From NCBI RefSeq assembly GCF_000416985.1, contig NZ_ATDL01000001.1:62001-126000 (forward strand): a stretch of 64,000 nt of DNA. The letters are read 5' to 3'. The notes below the pieces were generated by a model that was not told where the DNA came from, ran no database searches, and worked only from the letters and a program-made list of their open reading frames with translations. Origin of the DNA: Sphingobacterium paucimobilis HER1398. GTDB taxonomy: Bacteria > Bacteroidota > Bacteroidia > Sphingobacteriales > Sphingobacteriaceae. This document shows positions 44,937 to 53,216 of the stretch, piece by piece; position 1 is the stretch's first letter, and every line of letters begins with the position of its first letter. A program made the position numbers and the translations under genes.

Positions 44937-45188
44937 GCCATCCGTATCTTTGATAGTGTAAACCTTGTAAACAAGTACAGCTATCTAAGAGATGAGACAT
45001 ACAAAAAGGCCCTTGAATCCATGTTGAGTCCGAGTCCTCTCCGTGTTGGCAGCGAGTAGTCCCCGGCACCAATTCGCTCCAATCTAGCAAGCAGGTCGCA
45101 CACAGTCACCTTCTTAATAGGATCTCAACTACAGCGATACTATATCTATACTGAAGTTCTCGGCACTAGAACGTCACCAAAACGTAGC
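44937..45188. other. intergenic stretch with promoter box and G+C-rich island
   Basis: After the metK terminator there is an exact -7 box TATCTTTG (44945-44952, plus) and a short palindrome CTTGT-AA-ACAAG (44964-44975). A block of visibly higher G+C content follows at about 45007-45110. It has no tRNA cloverleaf and no protein match I recognise; on the minus strand it could encode a ~40-residue peptide (MTVCDLLARLERIGAG-like). It may be an unknown small RNA or a relic. Confidence 0.3.
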
Positions 45189-46517
45189 TTATATCAAACC
45201 TCTTGCTTTAACCTCTAGATACTTATTAATCGCATTGATGCTCAAATCCTCAGGTGCAGTATATATCGTCTGCAATCCATTACGGGCGAGCTCTTGAATA
45301 ATCAGGTTTTTCTCATAGACAAACTTCTCAGCTATAATCTTATTGTAGATATCAATTGTTTTGACAGCCTCGTCCCGAGCCATTTCCAGCAGCTCCGTAT
45401 TCTTAAAGACAACCACCACCACGATATGGCTTTTGTTCAACATCCGTAAATAAGGCAGCTGCCTATCCATCGCCTCTAGCGTTTCGAAATTGGTGTAAAT
45501 AAAAATAAGCGAACGCTTATTGATATGTTTTCTAGCAAAGGCATACAAACCGCCAAACTCGGACTCTTCAAACTTTGTGGTGATACCATACAACTTGTCA
45601 GAGATCAGCTTCATCTGCTTATTGTTCTTCTCCGCAGGAATATGGTTACCTACTTCTTTGGAGAAGGTTAACATCCCTGCCTTATCCTGTTTGAGTATCG
45701 CCGCACTGGAAAGGACCAGAGTGGCATTGATGGCATAATCCAATAAGGTCATTTCCTGAAAAGGCATACGCATGACACGCCCCAAGTCAATAAAGGAATA
45801 AATCGGTTGGGATTTTTCTTCTTGATACTGGTTTATCATCAGCTTATTATGCTTGGCAGAAGCTTTCCAATTCATGTGTCGATATTCGTCCCCTTTTACA
45901 TACTCCCGTATATGGTCAAACTCCATCGTAGTTCCTATTCGACGGATCCGCTTAACTCCCATCTCTACGAGCCTATCCGTCGTAGCCAACAGTTGGTATT
46001 TGTGCATTTGTATAAATGACGGATAACAGGGAACATCAAGCATACCTTCCAACACAAATTTTCGCTCAAAAAGCCCCAGATGACTGACCAGCACATTACA
46101 CTTTCCAAAAGAATATATACCTCGGCTTTTAGGACTTAGTTCAAAATCGATGAGATGTTCTTTATGAGGCACCAATCGCAATAAAAACTCATTCTGTCGC
46201 ATCTGCAATTGCACCGGCATCTCTTCTAATACTCGGGCTTTCATCCCGATAATATAACGACTGGCAACAAGCAGGGAAAATGTATTGATATCCCCATTAG
46301 ACATTTTTTCGGGATACCTACGCTCGATGGAAATAGGCTTTTTGGGCAAAAACAGAAATAACAAGTCCCAAACGCATACAAGCAATAACACCCACAAAAG
46401 AACGGTACATAAGATACGTAAAGGTTCCACGTAAAACGACAACGCAAAGCCTCCTGCTAATCCTAAGAGCAGAAAGAAAAACAGGTTCTTAACATATAAC
46501 CGTTTTATCCAGTTCAT
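45189..46517 (-). CDS. DUF58 domain-containing membrane-anchored protein
   Basis: A 442-residue protein with two N-terminal transmembrane helices (LFFFLLLGLAGGFALSF and CTVLLWVLLLVCVWDLLFLF). A DUF58 domain follows with the typical motif GDEYRHMNWKASAKHNKLMINQYQEEKS and a vWA-like C-terminal part (SRGIYSFGKCNVLVSHLGLF, TFSKEVGNHIPA). DUF58 proteins are partners of MoxR-type ATPases. Its start overlaps the moxR stop by one base. The function is poorly characterised; stress or envelope roles have been suggested for relatives. Confidence 0.85.
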   Translation of the reverse strand: MNWIKRLYVKNLFFFLLLGLAGGFALSFYVEPLRILCTVLLWVLLLVCVWDLLFLFLPKKPISIERRYPEKMSNGDINTFSLLVASRYIIGMKARVLEEMPVQLQMRQNEFLLRLVPHKEHLIDFELSPKSRGIYSFGKCNVLVSHLGLFERKFVLEGMLDVPCYPSFIQMHKYQLLATTDRLVEMGVKRIRRIGTTMEFDHIREYVKGDEYRHMNWKASAKHNKLMINQYQEEKSQPIYSFIDLGRVMRMPFQEMTLLDYAINATLVLSSAAILKQDKAGMLTFSKEVGNHIPAEKNNKQMKLISDKLYGITTKFEESEFGGLYAFARKHINKRSLIFIYTNFETLEAMDRQLPYLRMLNKSHIVVVVVFKNTELLEMARDEAVKTIDIYNKIIAEKFVYEKNLIIQELARNGLQTIYTAPEDLSINAINKYLEVKARGLI

Positions 46518-47521
46518 TATCGCGGAATTTCTACAGACTCTACCAATTGGCGAATAATATAATCGGCAGAAAATCCTTCCATTTCTTTTTCCGGGGTCAG
46601 CTGCACACGATGGCCTAAGATTGCTGGCGCCACATATTTCACATCCTCTGGTGTCACAAAGTCCCTACCTTGCAAAGCAGCAGATGCTTTTGAAGCTTCT
46701 AATAAAGCTATGGTCGCCCTAGGTGATGCGCCTAAACTCAAATTGGGATTACTGCGTGTCTGCACCACGATCTGTGCCATATACTGCAACACGTCATCAT
46801 GGACATACACCAACTTCACCAGTTTCTGAAAATCAACTATTTCTTCTTTAGACAATACCGTCTGGACAAGATCCTCCTTATTGCCGTCCCGTTGCAAGTG
46901 ATGTTCCTTTAAGATATTCAACTCTTGCTCAAATTCGGGATAATGAACATCAATCTTAAATAAAAAGCGATCCAACTGAGCTTCGGGCAACCGATACGTA
47001 CCTTCGTGCTCAATGGGGTTTTGTGTAGCAAATACAATAAACGGGCTGGTCATTTTGTACGTGTGACCATCAACAGTTACCTGCTCTTCACTCATACATT
47101 CAAACAAGGACGCCTGTGTTTTTGCGGGAGCCCGATTAATCTCATCGATTAAAATAATATTCCCGAATATAGGTCCTTTTCTAAACTCAAACTCATTGGT
47201 CTTCAAATCCAGAATAGAAGAACCTGTCACATCCGAAGGCATTAAGTCTGGTGTAAACTGAATCCGCTTAAAATCGCTAGCTATTGTCTTCGCAATAAGT
47301 TTAGCGGTTAATGTTTTGGCAACCCCAGGAAGACCTTCGATCAATGAATGTCCGTCCGCAAGAATCGATATCAATAACATATTAATCACACGGTCTTGTC
47401 CGACGATAACTTTCTTAATTTCCTGTCTTACGGCATCTAACTGCTGCTGTAGGGCAGACAAATCAATCCGATTTTCGAAATCCGGCAAATAACGGTTTGT
47501 TACATGATCTTGTTCGCTCAT
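46517..47521 (-). CDS. MoxR-family AAA+ ATPase
   Basis: A 334-residue AAA+ ATPase of the MoxR class, thought to act as a chaperone in maturation or assembly of the vWA-domain/DUF58 partners. Walker A is IEGLPGVAKTLTAK, Walker B is NIILIDEINRAPAKTQ, sensor 1 FATQNPIEHEGTYRLPEAQLDRF carries the conserved Asn, and sensor 2 is LGASPRATIALLEASKA. It is the centre of a six-gene operon; it overlaps its upstream neighbour by 4 bp and the DUF58 gene by one base. Confidence 0.93.
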   Translation of the reverse strand: MSEQDHVTNRYLPDFENRIDLSALQQQLDAVRQEIKKVIVGQDRVINMLLISILADGHSLIEGLPGVAKTLTAKLIAKTIASDFKRIQFTPDLMPSDVTGSSILDLKTNEFEFRKGPIFGNIILIDEINRAPAKTQASLFECMSEEQVTVDGHTYKMTSPFIVFATQNPIEHEGTYRLPEAQLDRFLFKIDVHYPEFEQELNILKEHHLQRDGNKEDLVQTVLSKEEIVDFQKLVKLVYVHDDVLQYMAQIVVQTRSNPNLSLGASPRATIALLEASKASAALQGRDFVTPEDVKYVAPAILGHRVQLTPEKEMEGFSADYIIRQLVESVEIPR

Positions 47522-48729
47522 ATCAAATTGGCTTTACTTTTAAATTCTTCTATTTTTCTATTAACATCTCTAACATCTTCTATGGAAAAACTATGCTGTT
47601 CGCGACACCTATGAAGAAAAGAGAATAATGCGGTGGTCTCCTCTAAATTCACTGCAGATTTAAGCGATAGCTGCCGCAGAAATTTACGATCTAAAAGATC
47701 CATCGTTTCCAAATGGTAACTGTGTCTTATGGCATAAAGAAAATAATCAATCTTTTTATGGACAATATTTCCAGGATCTCCATTTTCATAATACAACGTA
47801 CCGATAGTCTTTGCAAACTCTTTGGAAAGATTAGGCTCAGGTCGTACAATTTTTACTGCGCGTTGCTCCCGCTTACTTTTAAACACAAGCAAAACAAACA
47901 GACCAAACAACAACAAATACCACGCTTGGTTAAAACCCGGACTTGTCAAAATAACACGTAAAGGCGTAGCTGATTCCCCAGATTTGAAATAATAGTCAGA
48001 AAACAATATCTTCTTGCTTTTAATCTGTTCTAGAGCTCTTGCCACGTATTCATATCCATCTTGCTGTAATAGGTGATAATTCGTAAACACTTCGGGGAGC
48101 AAATGCAAATATAGACTTCCTTCTCCATGAGACACACGTATGAAATTGGGGATGGCTCGCCCTCTCGCATGTAACTGTCCCAGAATCGTGCAGGTCCTTG
48201 CATTAAGCTTAGAGAATACATTGAAATCATTTATCCTATCCAAATGAAGTCGCGCTGTATCCTGTCCCAAGGAATAGCTGACGTTTTTGTCCGTAGGTAC
48301 AAACAGTTTATACTGTAAAGACTCTGCTTTTATCCCTAGCGTATCCAATAATTGCTTACCAATATAGGTAGAAGCTATAAATACCTCGCCTCCTCGATCC
48401 ACAAAATCCAATATTTTCTTAGCATCGGAATCACTATAACTAACTTGTTGGTATACGTCTAGGAGTGCCGTTTCGTAACCTTTAACGCTATCTAGACGGT
48501 CCACCAATTCGTATATAGTCTCTCCGAAATCTGCATATACACGGTCAGCTCCCAATATATGCGGCACCTCATTGCGAAAAACAAATAAGCCGTAGGGTAT
48601 CTTATCCCTGAAGTTATAAGTCTTCGTCCAATTTATAGGACGCTTTGCTCCGGCATCTATCAGCGCAATGCCAATAGCAACACTCAGCACCAACAAAAAT
48701 CCTATCCATATACTTTTTTTCAAGACCAC
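47518..48729 (-). CDS. DUF4350-type membrane protein
   Basis: A 403-residue protein: one N-terminal transmembrane helix (IWIGFLLVLSVAIGIALI), then a periplasmic region resembling the GATase-like DUF4350 domain (IPYGLFVFRNEVPHILGADRVYADFGETIYEL, DAKKILDFVDRGGEVFIAS). A second helix (YLLLFGLFVLLVFKS) and a cytoplasmic tail follow. It overlaps the genes on both sides (4 bp with moxR, 10 bp with the DUF4129 gene), so the operon is tightly coupled. Biochemical function is not known. Confidence 0.78.
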   Translation of the reverse strand: MVLKKSIWIGFLLVLSVAIGIALIDAGAKRPINWTKTYNFRDKIPYGLFVFRNEVPHILGADRVYADFGETIYELVDRLDSVKGYETALLDVYQQVSYSDSDAKKILDFVDRGGEVFIASTYIGKQLLDTLGIKAESLQYKLFVPTDKNVSYSLGQDTARLHLDRINDFNVFSKLNARTCTILGQLHARGRAIPNFIRVSHGEGSLYLHLLPEVFTNYHLLQQDGYEYVARALEQIKSKKILFSDYYFKSGESATPLRVILTSPGFNQAWYLLLFGLFVLLVFKSKREQRAVKIVRPEPNLSKEFAKTIGTLYYENGDPGNIVHKKIDYFLYAIRHSYHLETMDLLDRKFLRQLSLKSAVNLEETTALFSFLHRCREQHSFSIEDVRDVNRKIEEFKSKANLI

Positions 48730-49457
48730 CTCCTTTGAAATTGGACAAAACGTTCTTCATACTTAGCATAGGAGCTCTCCGTAACTTCAAAACCTCCAAA
48801 CCATACATAATCAAATAACGAAGCACAATCTAGAAAATCATTCTTTAGCTCGGCATTCTCAACTTCTTCCATCAGTTCACCATTCGTCTTGGATTGATTC
48901 CACTCTACAATTCCTTTTCGGCCCAAGAGCTGAATATTCATCAGATGCAGATAGCGGATAGCCAATGCATAATTCTTTTGCTCCAATGCCACTGACAGAT
49001 AAGCGTCTACATCTATCTGCATGAGGTTTCTTTCTACAAAGTCTACCTGTTGCACTTCTTCCTCTTCAACTTGGTGATGTATATAAACTCGATTTCGAGA
49101 CATAATAAATTTGTAGACCAAAAAAACAAAGATGATGCCACCTACTATCGCTAGGATATTAAAAATCCCTTCATTAAAATCGGTTTTTGGAGCAGGAAAC
49201 AAGCTCGAGAAAAAAGCTTCTATCTGGTCAAATAACTTGTCAAAAAAACTCAACTTGTCTGAAATACTCTCTGCATATTCAAACTCTTTGCTTTGATACC
49301 GAGCCAACATAGCGTCAAAGGAAGAGATCGTATCCAAAGCTATCATCTTGGCCTTTGGAATAGAGTCATAGTAGCCCGATTTCCAATATTCGTAGCTAGG
49401 CGCATCAGCTGCAATAACAACCGTATCAGTAAATACCTCTCGTAGATTACTAGACAT
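48720..49457 (-). CDS. DUF4129-type membrane protein
   Basis: A 245-residue protein with one clear transmembrane helix (IFNILAIVGGIIFVFLVYKFIM, about residues 105-125). The C-terminal region (EQKNYALAIRYLHLMNIQLLGRKGIVEWNQSKTNGELMEEV ... LFDYVWFGGFEVTESSYAKYEERF) matches the DUF4129 pattern found with MoxR/DUF58 clusters. It has a hydrophilic N-terminal stretch predicted to face the periplasm. It overlaps its upstream neighbour by 8 bp. The function is unknown. Confidence 0.75.
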   Translation of the reverse strand: MSSNLREVFTDTVVIAADAPSYEYWKSGYYDSIPKAKMIALDTISSFDAMLARYQSKEFEYAESISDKLSFFDKLFDQIEAFFSSLFPAPKTDFNEGIFNILAIVGGIIFVFLVYKFIMSRNRVYIHHQVEEEEVQQVDFVERNLMQIDVDAYLSVALEQKNYALAIRYLHLMNIQLLGRKGIVEWNQSKTNGELMEEVENAELKNDFLDCASLFDYVWFGGFEVTESSYAKYEERFVQFQRRWS

Positions 49458-50367
49458 TATCCCTCCTTCCTATCCTGTGGATTCTGTCAAAAACATCTTC
49501 TCCGAAACGAAGCTCCTTGGCTGTTTCATAGATAATGCCATAACTGATTACCGACAACATGTAGTATATAATAAAAAACACAGTCAACACTGTACTCCCA
49601 AAGGTTACTAATATCTTTCCGATATAGGTTTCAAAAAAATCATTGTTGAAACCTACATAATTATAAGCAACTAAACCTATGATGATAAAGGGGACTACAC
49701 TCGTCAAAGTGATCAGTGACCGAAACAAGAAGGTAACCACATAAGAAGCCAATCCATATTCGCCTATCTTTTCCTTCAGCAGTGAAAAAGCTGACGTATA
49801 AGTATCGAATAAGTCATAGTAATTCTCTCTGTATAACATAAAAGCTGTAAAAAACCACAATCCTAATATGGAGAAAACTATTCCTACAGCAATCGACCCA
49901 ACAAGAGGTATCAACGCTGAAATAAATATTGCAAATCCAATTGGAATAAAGAGAATCACCCCAACCACGATGCTCGCCAGTAAAAAACGTATATACTTGT
50001 TACGCTGATCTATAAATGATCGCCATATGTCTTTATAGGAAAACAGGAGATCCCGCCTATTTCTCAGAAGGATAAAATACTCGATGGTAAATCCAAATGC
50101 CAGCACTCCGATCAGCAACATAAAAAGTCCGGCAAAACCAAAAATAACCAACATGTCTACAATTTCGCCAGAACTGTAATCGACATTTAAATTTAATTGG
50201 GTTGAAATGTAATAACCGACAAGCATCATCATACACAAAGGCCCTACCAACAGACGAAGTAACTCCCGTGTCATATGCCCCCAGATGATTTTGAGCAAAT
50301 TGATAAAGTCCTGTACAAACTCTCCAACCTTGCGCTCTCGCTTAAATTCGAATTCGCTTAACTCCAT
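49450..50367 (-). CDS. multipass membrane protein of the MoxR cluster
   Basis: A 305-residue protein with about six transmembrane segments (for example LLVGPLCMMMLVGYYI, MLVIFGFAGLFMLLIGVLAFGF, FLLASIVVGVILFIPIGFAIFI and FRSLITLTSVVPFIIIGLVAYNYVG). It has no catalytic motif that I recognise. The position between spoIIM and the DUF4129 gene, with 10-bp and 8-bp overlaps, ties it to the same complex or process. Confidence 0.75.
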   Translation of the reverse strand: MELSEFEFKRERKVGEFVQDFINLLKIIWGHMTRELLRLLVGPLCMMMLVGYYISTQLNLNVDYSSGEIVDMLVIFGFAGLFMLLIGVLAFGFTIEYFILLRNRRDLLFSYKDIWRSFIDQRNKYIRFLLASIVVGVILFIPIGFAIFISALIPLVGSIAVGIVFSILGLWFFTAFMLYRENYYDLFDTYTSAFSLLKEKIGEYGLASYVVTFLFRSLITLTSVVPFIIIGLVAYNYVGFNNDFFETYIGKILVTFGSTVLTVFFIIYYMLSVISYGIIYETAKELRFGEDVFDRIHRIGRRDNV

Positions 50368-51320
50368 TTATACCTAAGTGCTAGTTGTCGCGGTCTAATG
50401 ATGTAACAATAAATAATAGCAATCGCCGAAACCAAGATAATACATGCACATAGCCAAATAGAAACTTGGTAATAACGGGTCACGAACCCCTCCAATGTAC
50501 CTGCGATAATGAAAAAGGGCACCGTACTGATCAGAACTTTTGCAGCCTGCTTTGTCACAGCTTTGAAAGAATCCAATCGACTATAGGATTTAGGAAATAG
50601 GATGCTATTGCCCATAGCTAGACCGCAACCTCCTGCAATGACGATGACAGAAAGCTCTATTGTACCGTGTATCCATATTGCGGATACCGCCTCCTGTAAT
50701 ACATCGTACTTGTGAAACAGATAATGAAAGGTTCCTACCATAATTCCATTGCTGAATAGAATATAGCCTGCACCCAAACTAAAAAAGGCTCCGAATATAA
50801 AAGCATAAAAGGCTACTTTCACATTATTAATGGTTATAGCCAGTGCTCCCCCCCAGTTGCTTCCATCCTGGTAGACACCGGCAGGATTGCCGGCTTTAAT
50901 ATTTTCGATCGTCATATTGACATAGTGATCTCCTAAGATAAGACGGACAAACCCTTCGTCATATTGAGCAGAAACAAAACCAATGAGACTGGCAAATATA
51001 AAAATCAAGAGAGAATACAATAAAGGCCGCCGAATAGACCAAATAGCTTCGAATACTTCAACCTTAAAAAAATGGGATACTTTATTATTCGATGACTTTT
51101 GATCCTTGTAGATCAGTTGATGCGCACGAACAGAAAGCTCATTGAGATATTGCCTGGTCTTACTTTGGGGATAAAAGGTCTGCGCATATGCCAGATCATT
51201 CGTCAGTTCGATATAGTTAGACGCTAACGTATCGGGATTGACATCACCTTTATTCGTCAAATTATTTTCTATTGACAACCATTTTTCTTTATTTCGTTCT
51301 ATAAAGGATGCTTCTCGCAT
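50358..51320 (-). CDS. stage II sporulation protein M family membrane protein
   Basis: A 320-residue protein of the SpoIIM/DUF95 family: a soluble N-terminal ~90 residues, then several transmembrane helices (PLLYSLLIFIFASLIGFVSAQ, FYAFIFGAFFSLGAGYILFSNGIMVGTF, IWIHGTIELSVIVIAGGCGLAMG). The HG-IE motif in IWIHGTIELSVI is typical. The organism does not sporulate; in non-sporulators this family occurs with MoxR and RDD genes and has no firm function. It is the first gene of the operon. Its promoter carries the motif shared with pgi. Confidence 0.86.
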   Translation of the reverse strand: MREASFIERNKEKWLSIENNLTNKGDVNPDTLASNYIELTNDLAYAQTFYPQSKTRQYLNELSVRAHQLIYKDQKSSNNKVSHFFKVEVFEAIWSIRRPLLYSLLIFIFASLIGFVSAQYDEGFVRLILGDHYVNMTIENIKAGNPAGVYQDGSNWGGALAITINNVKVAFYAFIFGAFFSLGAGYILFSNGIMVGTFHYLFHKYDVLQEAVSAIWIHGTIELSVIVIAGGCGLAMGNSILFPKSYSRLDSFKAVTKQAAKVLISTVPFFIIAGTLEGFVTRYYQVSIWLCACIILVSAIAIIYCYIIRPRQLALRYKWS

Positions 51321-51343
51321 AAACTTAAGATTACAGCTCGCTA

Positions 51344-51375
51344 TAAACTTAGATAAAATGCTTGGTATTCTCGAA
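51344..51375 (-). promoter_or_regulatory. spoIIM-operon promoter with bipartite motif shared with pgi
   Basis: Minus strand TTCGAGAAT, 6 nt, CATTTTATC, then TAAGTTTA (7 of 8 to TAnnTTTG). Identical blocks and spacing are found at 15307-15338, and the distance to the start codon is the same. Confidence 0.55.
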
Positions 51376-51429
51376 CACTAAAAAAAATTAATCTGTCAAA
51401 ATCTTGTAATGACACAAAATAAATCACCC

Positions 51430-51461
51430 TATATAACCGAGTAACTTTATAACTCCGTAAC
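51430..51461. repeat. four 8-bp units ending in TAAC upstream of the RDD gene
   Basis: Thirty-two bases made of four octamers, each ending TAAC (for example CGAGTAAC and TCCGTAAC), finishing 11 nt before the ATG. The same 8-bp period and TAAC ending occur in the nuoH-nuoI gap. Confidence 0.6.
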
Positions 51462-51472
51462 TTCATGTCGCT

Positions 51473-52204
51473 ATGAACAGATTATTAATCAATACTCCCC
51501 AAAACGTAAATTTCGAGTATAAGCTCGCGTCTGTCGGTTCACGCTGTATTGCGTTTGGCCTAGATTATGGAATTATGATACTCTATGCAATCTTTACGAT
51601 CACACTTCTTTCCAAAACGGGCGTATTCAACTCGGCGGATCCTTGGCTTAGTTGGGGAGTCACTTCCTTTGCTACCTTGCCTATATTTCTGTACCCGCTC
51701 CTACTGGAAACGCTAATGGAGGGACAGACTATCGGAAAACGGATTATGAAAATAAAAGTTGTTAAGATCGATGGCACTCGTGCTACTTTCTATCAATATT
51801 TTATACGTTGGGTCTGTAATGCAATCGACATATTCATGAGTATGGGAGGTTTAGGACTCACGAGTATCATCCTAACACAAAAAAGTCAGCGTATTGGAGA
51901 TATTGCCGCTGAAACAGCCGTCATCAATATTAAAGAGGATATTGGCTTAAAAGAAACACTATTTGAAGAAATTACGGCTACCCACGCTATCGTATATCCT
52001 GAAGTAATCAAACTGACCGATCGGGATATCAACGAGATTAAAGAAATATACCATACCGGATATCGCAGAAAAAATTATATTATTATCCAGGCTTTAGCTG
52101 CCAAAGTGGAAATCCTACTGGGTATAAAAGCAACTATACACCCAGAGGATTTTATAAGTCAAGTCGTAAAGGATCACTACTACATGTTCAAAGAACAGAG
52201 TTAA
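51473..52204 (+). CDS. RDD family membrane protein
   Basis: A 243-residue protein with the RDD signature in YKLASVGSRCIAFGLDYGIMILYAIFTITLL (Arg and Asp residues at the first helix), then IFLYPLLLETLMEGQTIGKRIMKIKVVKIDG and an IRWVCNAIDIFMSMGGLG helix. It has about three to four transmembrane segments and a soluble C-terminus (~90 residues). RDD proteins have been proposed to be transporters; here the gene is divergent from the spoIIM/MoxR operon, a frequent pairing. The upstream ATG at 51465 is out of frame. Confidence 0.88.
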   Translation: MNRLLINTPQNVNFEYKLASVGSRCIAFGLDYGIMILYAIFTITLLSKTGVFNSADPWLSWGVTSFATLPIFLYPLLLETLMEGQTIGKRIMKIKVVKIDGTRATFYQYFIRWVCNAIDIFMSMGGLGLTSIILTQKSQRIGDIAAETAVINIKEDIGLKETLFEEITATHAIVYPEVIKLTDRDINEIKEIYHTGYRRKNYIIIQALAAKVEILLGIKATIHPEDFISQVVKDHYYMFKEQS

Positions 52205-52243
52205 TGATTAAATCTGCCTAAACTTTTCACCAATTACTTGCCA

Positions 52244-53134
52244 CTAGTCATTGATAACCGCAGATGAAGTTTGCACCTGTCTATCGACCTTTTTCACAAG
52301 CCCTTGTAAGACATTTCCTGGTCCAACTTCTACGAATGCCTCAGCACCATCGGCCAGCATATGCTGGACAGTCTGTGTCCATCTCACGGCTCCTGTTAAT
52401 TGAGCAATTAGATTTTCTTTGATCTTGGCAGGATCTGTATATGGCTTGGCATCTACATTCTGATAAATTGGACAAGTTGGAGCGTTAATAACCGTAGCCT
52501 CAATAGCAGCCTGCAACTCTAACTTTGCGGGCTCCATCAATGGAGAGTGAAAAGCTCCGCCCACATTGAGTTTCAATGCGCGTTTTGCTCCAGCTTCGGT
52601 CAATAAGGCACAAGCCTTGTCTATTCCAGCAATTGATCCTGAAATCACCAACTGCCCAGGACAATTGTAGTTAGCGGGGACAACAACATCTTCTACCTGC
52701 GCACAGATTCGCTCGACGGTCTCATCATCCAGGCCAAGAATTGCAGCCATAGTGGATGGCTCGACTTCACAAGCTTTTTGCATCGCGTTTGCTCGTTGTG
52801 CCACCAGCTTTAAACCATCCTCAAACGATAAAGCTCCTGCAGCAACCAATGCCGAAAACTCACCTAAAGAGTGTCCTGCTACCATCGCTGGTTTAAAACT
52901 ATCGCCTAATGCCTTTGCTAGAATTACAGAGTGCAAAAATATCGCTGGCTGTGTTACTTTCGTCTGTTTAAGGTCTTCATCTGTACCGGAGAACATAATG
53001 TCCGTAATACGAAAGCCCAAAATATCGTTTGCCTGCTCAAACAGTGCTTTTGTTTCCGCATTCAGGTTATAAAGATCTTGTCCCATTCCAACAAATTGGG
53101 CTCCCTGACCAGGAAAAATATAAGCTGTGTTCAT
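52244..53134 (-). CDS. fabD: malonyl-CoA:ACP transacylase
   Basis: Loads malonyl groups onto acyl carrier protein to start fatty-acid elongation. The 296 residues show the N-terminal FPGQGAQFVGMG, the nucleophile motif VAGHSLGEFSALVAAGAL (Ser in GHSLG), a catalytic-His region (GGAFHSPLMEPAKLEL) and the C-terminal EVGPGNVLQGLVKK. The gene stands alone, convergent with the RDD gene, and downstream of the M16 peptidase gene. A palindrome shared with the pstS-like gene lies 44 bp ahead of its start. Confidence 0.97.
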   Translation of the reverse strand: MNTAYIFPGQGAQFVGMGQDLYNLNAETKALFEQANDILGFRITDIMFSGTDEDLKQTKVTQPAIFLHSVILAKALGDSFKPAMVAGHSLGEFSALVAAGALSFEDGLKLVAQRANAMQKACEVEPSTMAAILGLDDETVERICAQVEDVVVPANYNCPGQLVISGSIAGIDKACALLTEAGAKRALKLNVGGAFHSPLMEPAKLELQAAIEATVINAPTCPIYQNVDAKPYTDPAKIKENLIAQLTGAVRWTQTVQHMLADGAEAFVEVGPGNVLQGLVKKVDRQVQTSSAVIND

Positions 53135-53177
53135 ATTATGTATAATTATTTATGAGTATTTGATGTCGATCTTGTGA

Positions 53178-53193
53178 TCCGTCAAATGACAGA
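53178..53193 (-). promoter_or_regulatory. palindromic operator candidate upstream of fabD
   Basis: TCCGTCA-AA-TGACAGA, an inverted repeat with one mismatch. Together with the sister site at 38178-38193 it gives the consensus TCCGTCA-N2-TGACGGA. A likely -7 box TATCTTTA (7/8) lies just upstream at 53206-53213. Confidence 0.4.
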
Positions 53194-53216
53194 CCTGTTG
53201 ATATGATTAAAGATAG

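Noticed and set aside
44635-45090. 151-codon minus-strand frame
   Set aside because: It overlaps the 3' end of metK and its terminator and has no recognisable protein features; only the part beyond metK (G+C-rich island) is kept as an open question.
45007-45110. tRNA gene in the G+C-rich island
   Set aside because: No cloverleaf arms or GTTCRANNC T-loop could be arranged on either strand.
53178-53193. Pho box upstream of fabD (CTGTCAT on the minus strand)
   Set aside because: A Pho box is a direct repeat of CTGTCAT-type elements; here the arms are inverted and there is only one such heptamer.
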